This document shows positions 35,901 to 47,900 of a DNA stretch of 64,000 nucleotides, piece after piece. The stretch lies in contig NC_087065.1 of the NCBI RefSeq assembly GCF_963678635.1, forward strand, positions 70,418,630-70,482,629, given 5' to 3'. Positions within the stretch are counted from its first letter, which is position 1, and every line of letters starts with the position of its first letter. The translations under genes were made by a program, and so were the position numbers. The notes under the pieces were generated by a model. It worked only from the letters and a program-made list of their open reading frames with translations. It was not told the DNA's origin and made no database searches. This DNA comes from Symsagittifera roscoffensis. Lineage: Eukaryota > Xenacoelomorpha > Acoela > Convolutidae.

Positions 35901-38900
35901 CCATTTAGCATTTATTTCGCATGAATCATACCGATTTCTTCATTTGTAGCCAGTTTTTTGTATGCTTATTGTATCACTTTAGTTTTCATTTTTATCACCT
36001 TTGCCAAACAAAAAATTTGTAGTTATCCACCAGTATTTAGGATAATCACCCCTTTGATGCGTTGGAATTTTCGTTTGATGTTTTGTTTCTTGTTTTTGTT
36101 TTCTGTTATTTTGACCTTCTCAAGCTTCGAATAGGCAGTACTTTTGTAAGAGAATAGTCCTCAATGCACTTGATTGCAAATTAAGCAGCTCAATTTTAAC
36201 AATGACGGGTCTCTTTCGTTATATGGCCCAAAATTGACAGAATTGTTGACCGATTTTCTGATTTTAAAGAAAATCCAGGTTTTCTGTCGCTGGCTGTAAT
36301 TTTAACAAATCTGATTCGACCATTATAATCATATTTTTAAACTATGAAAAGTATCTGTTTTGGGCCGTATAACAGAAAAGACCCGCAATGGCTTAAAAAA
36401 ACAGTTTATTGGTTTATGTTTTGTAGATTTTCATGTTGGAAAAATTTTAGGTCCAATATGCACCAGCAGGTGAGCTCTGGGGGGAACAATTACCAGGCGG
36501 ACTTGCTGAATCAGATGAGAGAGAAACAGGATAGACAGTACAGAAACAAAATGGAACAGGAAAGGTAAACAAAGGAGAGACATTTTGAGCACATAGGCGA
36601 AGCGGAACTTCGCACTGCTTGTGATACAAAAGATTACTTTCTGTTAAGAAAAAAGAACTACATGTAGAAAAAGATCCAATACAAGGCCAACGTTTTGGTT
36701 TTTAAGAGTCGATAAACGTAGTTCAGGCTCTTGTATAGGTCGTGATGAATTTTTTTTTTCGCTTCTTTCAGGAAAAGTCTTAAAATTTGTTCAGTCTCAA
36801 ATCAAATTTACTTTTCGCGTTTTGACTTTTGATTCATTTTTGCAAACTCAACTATAGAACAGCGTGATTGACTTGTAGTTTTGAAGGTTGAATTTAGTTT
36901 TCAGATTTCCCAGCGAAATAAAAATTTAACTTATTTTTCCAGTTTTCTCAAATTGAGTTAATGTTATCAAAAAAAGTGCCAATCATAAAATGTTTCAGAA
37001 ATTCGAAAAAATTAAGATTTGGTTCAAAAAACAAGTTAACTTGCGTGCATTGACTCTTTTCCAACTGTCTGTTGGCTATGTTTTTTTATCCAGTTGATTC
37101 GGCAGTCAAATATTTAATCAGGTGAAATTGAGATTTCCAATTTCACTTGGTATTTTGCAACCAAGGGATTATTGTTCCGACTTTTGAAGAAAACGGAATA
37201 TTTATTCTCGGTGTGGTTTTTTTTATTCAGTCAATTTTCACCGATCAAAAATGATAACCAAAGTTTTTTATTGCCCATTGAAGTTATCGACTTCCTGAGT
37301 TCAAATGTAAAATGATATTTCACCTCCGATTATTTTTTTGTTAAGTTCTGGGGGTTTGAAAATTGCCAAATTTCCCATGTTTATTCAAGAGTTTATTCAT
37401 AATGCTGAGAGCGTAACGCGAATTGTTTATGAGTTGCGGTTTATCCCGCACAACAAAATCGTTCCAAAAATTGAATTGGGGCTGGCTAATTGGTCGTTTT
37501 AACTTCGTACGACTCAAATTTTTACACATAGATATTGTCCAAAATGTATAGGTTTTCAATATTTTTTTCCGCAGAAACTATTCGATATGAGTTAAAGGAC
37601 AGTCGGATCATTCAGGGTTTTGCCCTGATATACGAGCAGTCTTGTTACGTAATGTTAAGCAGGTCTGAGTTTGCGGTGTGAACCAAAGCTTTCGTTCCAC
37701 TCTGTGAAGTCCACCTTTTCACACATCATCAAAACCTTTGAAAAGTCGCAAAAACAACAGACAAGCAACGCACAAAATGTATTGTTTATTAAATTTAGTG
37801 GTACCTAAAATTTTTTGAGACCATTAAAAGGGCCATTGGAACAATCGGGGGTCTTTGTTGCGCTTCACAGGAGATTATCTTTGATATAAGTTTGTGAACA
37901 TTTGACCCGGTATAATTAGCCTAATTTTTGATTGACTAAAAGGCGCCAAGTTGAAAGTTGACATTTTGAGGCCGAACTGTGTATTTTGCGAATTTTAAGT
38001 GAATTTCGCAAGAAGGACTGTGTTTTTGTTTCTCATTTGTTCTTTCGTTTCCTTTGATTGTTCCGACAAAATTTTCACAAGTTTAAAGACTTGTCTTTGG
38101 ATTCCAGAGACCTACTAACTCGAAATTGTGCACCTATCCAGTGCAGTGTGGCCTCGTAATGGATCCATTTTGCTGTTAAATTGTTGCCAAATTTTGAGTC
38201 GAATTTCGCAAGACATGTTGCGCCATAATAATCTTGGTTATTTTATTACCATTTTTCGGTCTTATCATTTTTGTCTCAATTGATATTTTCTAATTTTTTC
38301 CGCGTGCTTGTGTTAGGTGGGAACGCAAGAAAGATGCCGAGGAACAGTACTTCCCCTTCGGAAAGGGAGGAGGAGGCGCACCCCTGAAGGACGCTGATGG
38401 AAAAATCATAGGTAAGACCATCAATTCTTTTTTGAAGGTTATTTTAATTGTTCCTCAAAATTTTGTGTGATTCACTTATTGAAGAACACGCATTAATTCA
38501 TTTGAAAAGTATGAATCCTATTTTTTAATGAAGAAAAAATTTAGTAGTCGTGTCTAAGAAATTTTCAGTTTCCCAAGTGAAGTTTTTTCTTAAGCATAAA
38601 GTTATGCTCGAACATTTGTAAGGGTTTTTTTTCGGAAAAATGACAGTTGCTTTATTTAGCCGATTTGCGCTCAAGGCGCAACCATCAAGCTGTTGGTAAT
38701 ACTAACAGTAGTGGTCTTAATGAGTCACTTAATAACGGAGTTTCAACCGGCAAAGAGCAGACATCAAAAGCAGGTGGTTACGTAATCTAATGACGTAAAG
38801 CAGGTGGTTACGTAATCTAATGACGGAAGAGTGATTGCAAGACATCTGTAGTTTTATCTATTCAATTTATCTTTTCTGCACATGAAATTGACTTTAGTTA

Positions 38901-41900
38901 ACTTCAAAGTAGACCTTAGTAAACTCTCAAATGCTATTATTTGTATCAGTATATCAAAAAAATATCGAAAAAACTGCATCAAATAATAGACAATTGGGCT
39001 AGAAAGATGTCAATTAGCCTTTTTTGCAACTGGTATCTTGCTCGCCCAAAAACAAATATTTATTTTTTTCATTACAAGTAAGATAGCTATGTATGGGTCC
39101 TTAAAATTGTCCTTTGCAATCAAAAATAAGAATTAAATCTTCGAAAACAGCATGCCGTTGTTTAGTTATCACAAAAATGGTACGGCCGAGCCCATCCTTA
39201 TCACTTGGTCATTTAGGGACTATCTTGTATACCTGAAGTTGTTTTTTAACATGTTGATAACCTTTGGCTATTATAGTCAGACCAACTGGAATAGGCAAGT
39301 TTTGCTTGGAGTATTTCATTCATCTAAACATGTGATTGCTACGCGTGAATTTGGCTGAATTCAAAAGTTTTGTATTTGTGTGGTTTGAATTTGCTCTGAG
39401 CAAGATCTAAAATACCAATCGTCTGATTGTTTCTAGATATTTTGCATGCACATTTTTATGATTCACAATCTGAAAGTATCAAAAACTACATAATTTTTCA
39501 GCCGACTTACGCGAATTGCATCACATAGCCGAGACGAGCAAACAGCCGAATGTGAACCACAATTACCATGGCCAACTCACCGAAGTCACCTCGTCTCGTC
39601 CGAATGACTTCGGCGGCGGAGTGTCGGCGCGAGACCCGACTGCACCACAGCATGCGAGGGGAAGAGTGTTCAATGATGCACCTGTTGTAAGTTTCAGCTA
39701 TATTAGTTGTTGATTACACTAGCAAACGCTTTTGTGATAATAAGAGTTTCCTTAGCAGACTTTTTTCCTACCCAACTCGCATAAATTATTCCTCAACAAA
39801 ATTGGTCAATTTCAACATCGGTGCACTGCTCTTTGATGCATCGGTTTTAAGAACTTTATGTGATTATATAGAATCATGTGTTTTATCCGCTTTATTAATG
39901 GCTGATGTTTGGATGACCTTTCGGCGGAATAACTCAATTGTGCAAACAGTATCCTCTAACTCTAAAAATCGAGGGTTCGGAATTTGAAGTTTATTTCAAA
40001 ACTTAAGTCTTTTTTCTGTTTCGTTGCATTCATTGACTCTTCTACAACTGTCTGTTGGCTATGTTTTCTATTTTTCAAAGCTATTTTTGTTTATCTTTGT
40101 ATTATGCTGCAATTATCAAGCCTTTTTTGTTTTTTTTTGCTTGAGCTTATTAATTGCAGCTTCTATTCTGTGTATTTGATTTGAATTTTTGTGAAATAGC
40201 AACATTTACCTAATTGTATACCAAGTTACTTATTGGTGTTCGAATTTCTGAGTATAATATTTGAACCAGCTCGGGCGGTTTGGGCGGACGCCCCTCCCTC
40301 AGGAATTCGACCCCCTTACCAACCCTTTTTTGAGTTCTGGAAGCGCTTGGAAAATGAATTTGCTCGTTCTAAAATCCATAGCTTTTTTTCGTTTTTGAAC
40401 TAAAACAATATACGGCTAGGACACGGGGTTGGTATGATAACATGGGTTGTTTTTACTCAGAATTGTCGATATTATTTAGAACATGGAATATGAAGGTCGG
40501 TCAATCAAACTCGGTTGATGCCAAATCCGGTCGGTTTGATACGTTCAAATCCATCTTCCAGTTAGCAATTGAAGCCTTCATTGAAGCTTTAATACCCTCT
40601 GAAAATATCGATGCATTGTGCTCAAGAGTAAAAAATTATCTTACCTATATTAATTTTCTTGAAGTAATTAAGATTTGAAACTTTCAGTTTTGGTCTACTT
40701 TCACGTTATATTGCCAGATAGTTTAATAATTTTATGACTAACGGACGTCATATAGACCATAGATTGGTTTGTTTCAGAACAACTATTTTAGTTCGATTTT
40801 TGCACCCTGTCTAAGTTTGCAAAATCTTTATTCATAACATTTATAAGTGTAAAAGAACGAAGTGATTTTGTCTTATATGGTCTTTATTGTTTTACCTTTG
40901 CGGTTACCAAGAGTGATGTAACTGGGTACCAGAGTTTTTCCCATTAAAAACTTGTTCACATGGTTACTCAAAGTGGTTGTCATCTCCAATTCTGTAATTT
41001 CGTCGATTAAAAGACAAATTTAAAGCATGCCTGAATTTCAATACCCATTGTTTTTGAAGTTTATTTTTTACATTTGTTTTAATTTACCTACTCTGTGTTG
41101 TTTGATGAGCAAAAGAAGGCTGTTATCTAAAAATTTTGAGGGTAGACTTTCTAATTTTTTTTGAGAAAATAAGTTTCTTATGACATTTTTTCCTGCTAAA
41201 TAAGTGTCTGCTCAAGTATTGTCCGCTTTGTTGTCGCCCCTCTTTCTACGTTTTTTTTTTCGATGCTCAATTAGTTTTAAATTGTCGTACTTTGCACGTT
41301 TGTTCTTAGAAGGAAGATTTATGAAGACGAAATCACGACAAAAATTTCGAAAGAACATGTTTTTCCCGCAGATTTGTCTCTTAATCTATTGATTTTTTTG
41401 CCATATTGTTTTTGTTTTGTATCGCAAGTGATGCAAAGCTTCGCTTCGTCTCTGTGTCTTATGTCTGTTTTCTTTTTAAGGAAAATTCTTAAAATGCTCT
41501 AATAACTACAGAAGTGCAATCATAAGTTTTAATGCATTAATGACTGCACTTCTATATAAATGAGATTCAATTCCTATTCATCTGCTAAAAATTGGTTAAA
41601 TTGCACTCTCCAGTTAAGAAAACGGAAATGACGCGAATAAGCGTGAACGACTTTTCGTTTCGAAAAGGGATTTTAATTTTTATATTTCCCAACGGAATGA
41701 AAAATTAACTCATTGATCCAGTTTTTTAAATAGGATTAAATTTATCCAAAAGTGTCAATCATAAATTGTTTTGGAAAATCAAGTTTCGACATTTGAAAAA
41801 TGTTTCAAAATTTTAAATCCGTTTTTTTTTTCGGTTTTTTTGTTTATTTTTGCCAACCTTCTGTTGAATCTTTGCTTAGATGTTTTTTTGTTTTCAAGCT

Positions 41901-44900
41901 TGAAAATGGAATTAGGCAGATAACTGCAATAGTTTGACAGCCCATTGCAGCGTTTGCACAAATGAAGTTTTTTTATAGTACTTAATTGGCAATTTCCCAT
42001 ATGTCTTAAAGTCCCAAAATTTTTGTTCTTGAATTCTGATTGGCTGAAAAATGCGCCAACGGATTTAACTGTTTATAGTTCAACAGCATAAAAACAAATG
42101 GCTTAGTAGTTACCGCTGCAGTCGCCTCAACGTGTTGTGAGCTTGCCAAAAGACGGTAGGAATCTATACAAAATTCAGAACCGGTTGTTGCTGCGGAGTA
42201 TTTACGCGTGCCCATCGATGACCTTAAACCGAGAGTCGGCTGAAGCAGTCTCTGACTTATTGCAAAGATTTGAGTTTTATGCGACTGCTTTTTTGGGATC
42301 TATGGAACTGATTTTTCATTTAACTACCCATGAATACGCCCCATTTGAGCGATTATAATGATTTTAAAAAATAGTTAATGCATTGTGTGTTAATGTATCG
42401 AGGAAAAAGGAAACCTTTCAAAAAAAATACAAATTTTGCGAAACCTTCCAAAGCCGATCTGAATGAAAGCTTAGCAAATAAGTACATTTCTGGATTTTGT
42501 TTCTTCTCAAAAAGGCGCCACAAGAAACTTCAAAAATAAGTTTTTATGGAGTAAAATCAAGCGTTTACTTTTTATTTCCTTATTATAGACCTGCTCGTTC
42601 GCTTTATTCTCTCGAAATTAGGCCAAAATCAAAACTTTTAAACCGTTTTTTTTCTACGCCGAGGAAGTTTTTTTCAGATTTTTTTCTTGTATGGTATGGC
42701 ACGACTGCAAGGGCTGCTTTAAAATGATATATCACTCGACCCTTTCCGACGATTGCTTGGGGTATCTGATTTCGTGTAAAAACTAAAACACCCACACCCC
42801 CCCCTCTCCCCCCCCCCCCCCCAATTCAAACTTCTTCGCAACTTTCAGTGGTCGTTACAAAAAGAGCCAATTAATTGAGCTGTCGGAGTACCTTTTAATG
42901 AATTTGCTTTAGTTTTTGTAATTAAATATAGTACAAAACTCTTTTCAGTATTTTTTCACCAGTCTTCAATCTGGTGTCAAAATTTCAGTTTCAAAAGTTC
43001 AAAGACCCAACTAATAGTTAGCATTGGGTGTTTATTTTAAATACCCTGTACATCATGTCATCGAAAATTTTCTAAATTTAAAATAAGCACTTTAAATTAT
43101 ATCAGAAATAGTCTTTAAGAATTTAATAACTTTTGTAAATGGAATTTTTTTCATTTTATAAAGTTTTGTATAAATTATCCACTTTTTTATTTCGATCTGC
43201 GCTTTTTAGAGGCATCAAAGTTCATAAGCTCTGAAGTTTTGTTTATTCAGATGCACATGGAGCAATCTGTGCTTTAACAACTCGACTTTCTAAACCTTTC
43301 AGATCTTGAGAAAAGCTTGTTTGTTGAGAAAGCAATTTAACTCGATGTTTGGGAAAACACTTCCAATTTAAAAAATCAATCAAAAAGATTCCAAAAATTT
43401 TGTCCTGTCTGTGATGCGTGGCAAAAAAAAACTTTCAATAAAAAAAACAAAAAGCTTACAAAAATTTAATCTTGTCTGTGATTTTTGACAAAAAAATCCC
43501 ATAATAACTCAAAAACCTCCAAATTTTTGTCTTGTCTATGCGATGCTAAAGAATTTTTTTAAAATCCTAAAATAATGCCTTGTTCTGGGATATTTGAAAA
43601 AAATATCCCAAAATTTTTTTTTCCGAATTAGTAAACTGGTATTTATTGTTTCTGTTGCGCTATAGTCCAAGCAGCAGTTCTCGCAGCAGGAGCAGTACAA
43701 GCTGGACTTGAAGAGGCAGATAGAGGAGAGGAACCGGGTGAAGGAGGAGGAGCGGAAGCGACAGGCGGATGAGGATGCGCGGGAGGAGCAGAAGATCAAA
43801 GCACAGATGGCCCAGATCCAGGCAGAGTACGACAAGGAGCAGGAGAAGATCAGAAAGAAGGCCGAGGAGGTTAGATGTGTTGTTTTTGTATTTATTGATA
43901 CTTGAAATTGTACTTGAACTTGTAATCAATTGTTCTTATTTTTGAAATAGCATTTACCCGAAATTTAATTTGAAAAAAAAACAATTGAAATGCCTAAAAA
44001 ACTGACATTGACAAAAACCAAACGGAAAAAAATAAGAATGTTGAGGTGAAAATGATGTTTTTTTTTGTATTTTTGATACTTTTTTGTTGTGATGATTTTT
44101 GATGATTTTTTTGAGGCCTGAAATAAAATGAAAAAACAATTGACAGTCCTAAAAAACTGACAATCCTGTTTGTTATTATGTTTATTCATACTTTTTTTAT
44201 TGTCATATTAATTTGATATTTTTCCAGCCTGCGCAGTTGAAAAAAAAAGCAATTTAAAGATCTAAAAATCTTAAGTTCAGTGAATGCACCTTCAAGCGTA
44301 CCATGTTTTATTCGCGTATGTAATTTGGGGCTGTTCGGTTAAAATCGATGGTTTAGTAATGAATTCTTAAATGCTTTTGGGCTCTCTTCTCAGGCTGTGC
44401 GGTTAGAATAGATAGTTGCCTAATAAATTCTTCTGAGGATGATCCGAATCCTCTTCTGTGCTAAATGATCTTTTTCGTTTCTTTGTTTTACAGCAGCAAA
44501 AGAAGAACGATGAGTTGCGTGTGGCGGCGGAGGAGAAGCGACTGGCAGTGGACCGGGCCAGGAAGGAGGAGGAGGAGAAGCAGGCTGACGAGAGGAGGAG
44601 AGAGATGGAGAGGGAGTTGGAGGAACGCAGGAGACAACAGCAGCAGCATGACAAACCGGTCAGTTGATACATTCATACTTCGGATGTCATATGCCACAGA
44701 TCGGGCGATCGAAACTTGATCGAGTCCTCTTTTTTTCTACTGATTCTTTTTAAAATGGGGCGAAAAACTTGGTATTCATTAGGTCGGGCACCAAAGATTG
44801 AGAGGTTAAATCTTGATTGGGTCGCGATGTTCGAAGAGAAAAGAGGGGGACTAGGTTTTCTTTGCGTCACACAACATAGGCCCGGTATTGAAGCTGTGTT

Positions 44901-47900
44901 TCTTTTTATTACCGGGCCATTTTTTATTACCATTTATCATCCGTTGTTATCATCGCGTCGCATACCACGACTTGCTTCGGATGCGATAATAAAAATATTA
45001 TTTCAATGATTTATCAATTTGTAACTTTAATTCATCAAATCTGGTTTCTTTTTTCAGAAGTCCCCGCCTGTACCAGCGCAGCAGCAGCAGCAGCAGAATA
45101 CCGCCCCTCCCCCCTCCAACAGGGCCCCTCCCCCAACTGTGCAGCCAAAACCAGCTCCACCCACGGTGAGAACATAAATTATGTTATTTGTATGCAGTAA
45201 CAATATTCACAGTCTCGATTGGATTAAAAGCCTGCCTTTAAAAGTTATCAATTGAAATCAATGATTATTCCGACCATTGGCTGTGTTTTAGTTTTTTCTT
45301 TTTTTTCTTTTTCACACAAAATCAGGTATTGCAAATAATCTTCGGAATGGGTTAAATGATATATCATATTAAAGCCTTTTCAGTCGTGATTCGAACAACA
45401 TTTTAAAAATTTCAAAACATTTTTCTGATGTCGAGAAAAATCGTTTTGAAATTTTTGATTTTTTCGTCTAATTTCGCGAAAGTAATGCGAGCGAGCAGGC
45501 TCACAATAGCTTCTTTATGCTTAACTTAAACCGTAAAAATTTAATTTTACTCGAGTAAAGTTACATTATGGTGCCATTTTGGGAATCAAAAGTTCAAAAA
45601 GCTTCTGCAAAAGAAATTGAGAAAAAATTCAACGTTTTTTAAACTTATTTATTTTTTTGTTCTTTTTCATTTTTTTTACAAAAACTGTTGTGTATTTTGT
45701 TTATTGTTCCGACCTTCGCAGAAAACGGAGCATTTATGCTTGGTGTTGTTTTTTTTTGTTCAGTTAATTTTGGCCATTGAAATAATAATTTTTTTAAAAA
45801 AATTATACCCTATTGAAGATATTGTTTACCTGGAATCAAATATAAAAGGATTTTTACCTCCGATTATTATTTAGAGAGTAAAGTTAATTTTTGGAGTTTT
45901 TTTGCGCCATTTTCGGAATCAAAAATTCAAAAAGCTTCTGCAAAAAAAATCAAAGGTTTTTAAACTTATTTATTTTTTTGTTCTTCTAGTCAGTTTTCTA
46001 CAAAAAATGTTGTCTATTTTGCTTATTGTTACGACTTTCGAAAAAACAGAGCGTTTATGTTTGGTGTGGTTTTTTTGTTCAGTCAGCTTTCGGCCATCAA
46101 AACAAGAGTTTTTAATCAAATTTAAAAAGACATTTTTACCTCCAATTATTTTTTGCAAAAGCGTGACCTTTTAAAAATTGCCCATTTGACCAGGCTCTGG
46201 ACTAATTTATGCGCGCTTTGAAGTTTTTATACATAATGCTGAAAGCGCAACGCGAATTATCTATGCGTGGCACTTTATCCCGCTCAACAACATGGTTCTA
46301 GATTTGAGTGAGGCTAACTAATTCGTCGTACTAGGTTCGTAAGACTCAATTTTTCACACTTTGTTTTTGATATTGTCGAAAATTTATAGTTTTGATATTT
46401 TTTCCCAAAAACTATTCGATATGGATTAATGGGTGTCAGAGCATTCAGGGTTTTGCCCTGATATATGAGCAGTCTTGTTTTACTATGACTGCGAATATGC
46501 TTTAGTTTTTGTTTGTCGCTCAGATTCTTTAATCAAATCACGCAGAAAAAAAACTACACTGATTTGAAAAGAAAACTTTTCATTCTCCTCTGCTATTTGC
46601 ACAGTAATCGGCTATCCTTGTTCCTTATTATCAATCGTTATTTTAAGTTTGATGAATGGTACAAAGTTTTCACTCAAAAGATTGTGCTATTACATTTCAT
46701 TCGATCACTATGACGACAGCTTTACAATAATTTGAACAAGAGTTTTTTTTTTTCATTTAAAAATTTTCAAAAAGGGTGTTTCAGCCCTGAGTCTGTTTTT
46801 ACCCAGAATAATGTCCGTTCAACCCAAAATTATATCTGTTTTCGCTCGGAATATTGTCTGTTTTCTTCCAAAATAATGTCTGTTTTCGCCCAAAATAATG
46901 TCAGATTTCCCCCAAAAGCTTCACCGTTATGTTCTATCAGAGTGGTACATGTGATTGCATAATATTTATGCAATCTAACATCTAAGAGTGGTACATGTGA
47001 TTGCAAATTAGTTATGCAATCTAACACCTAAGAGTGGTACAAGTGATTGCATAATAGTTATGCAATCTAACATCGCACACTGTCATTAGTTAAGTTGATT
47101 ATAAATTAATTTTAATAACTTAGTTATCGTGTTTTTTGGCTGCTTTCCAGAGAAATATGGAATCTCCGCCTGTACCGGCTCTGAGAAAGAAACTGAACGG
47201 ATCGAATCCTCTTTCAAACTTCCCATTTTAGAACTTTCATCTTTTAGAACTTTGTGGAACTTTGCACAATTTCAGTTAGATGTAATTTTGCTCTTCTAAT
47301 GTTCTTTGTTGATAATTTGCTTAATGATGGTTATTAGGATTAGTTGTACCATTCTGATAGAATTAATTGAAAATCAAATATTCAAATTAAAATTCAGGTT
47401 TGAATTTATTTTGCCAAAATTGTATTTTTTGCGCACATGGTTCAAATTTTTTTTAGTGCGACCTCGTCTTTTTTGTGATAGGGTTTTCGAATATCAGCAA
47501 ATTAAAATGACTCACTTTTCAGGGAAACTTATTTCTCCTTTCGCCAGAGCCCTCACTTGAAAAAGCATATTTGCCCCCCGAGTCAAATCGTGAAGATTCT
47601 TTCGCTGAAATACAGGCGGCGCCTCTCAAAAATGTCTCCGCGATCAGAGCCCCGGCGACAATAGATGAGATATTTTCAAATGATGGTTCGCCTGTGTTCG
47701 GCGAAAAAAGTCCGGCGCTTGATCCAGCGTACACACCAGCTTGTGAAGAACCTGTAAATTTTACGAGTTGTAGGGTGATAGTGTGTGTTGTATCATGACC
47801 CTGAGAGAAGAGATTTAATTTGCAAAAAGAGCATGACATTATTCCATTTTTTGTCTACCAAATTTGCCTTAAGGCCATTTTTTGCGTGTTGATTCATAGT

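Larger units (their letters stand above)
36565..38316. other. CSPP1 intron 17
   Basis: 1.75 kb: R3 terminus (36590-36630), R2 copy (36704-37084), R1 copy (37166-37652), then about 650 bases with nothing recognised. Confidence 0.6.
45166..47522. other. CSPP1 introns around alternative exon 23
   Basis: R5 stretch (45355-45510), two R1-like segments ending in a hairpin terminus (45703-46478), two tandem repeats (46803-46912 and 46940-47075), then alternative exon 23. No other coding seen. Confidence 0.55.

Noticed and set aside
46940-47075. Evenly spaced palindromic repeats, superficially CRISPR-like.
   Set aside because: Units are contiguous with no variable spacers, in an animal intron; a simple tandem repeat.
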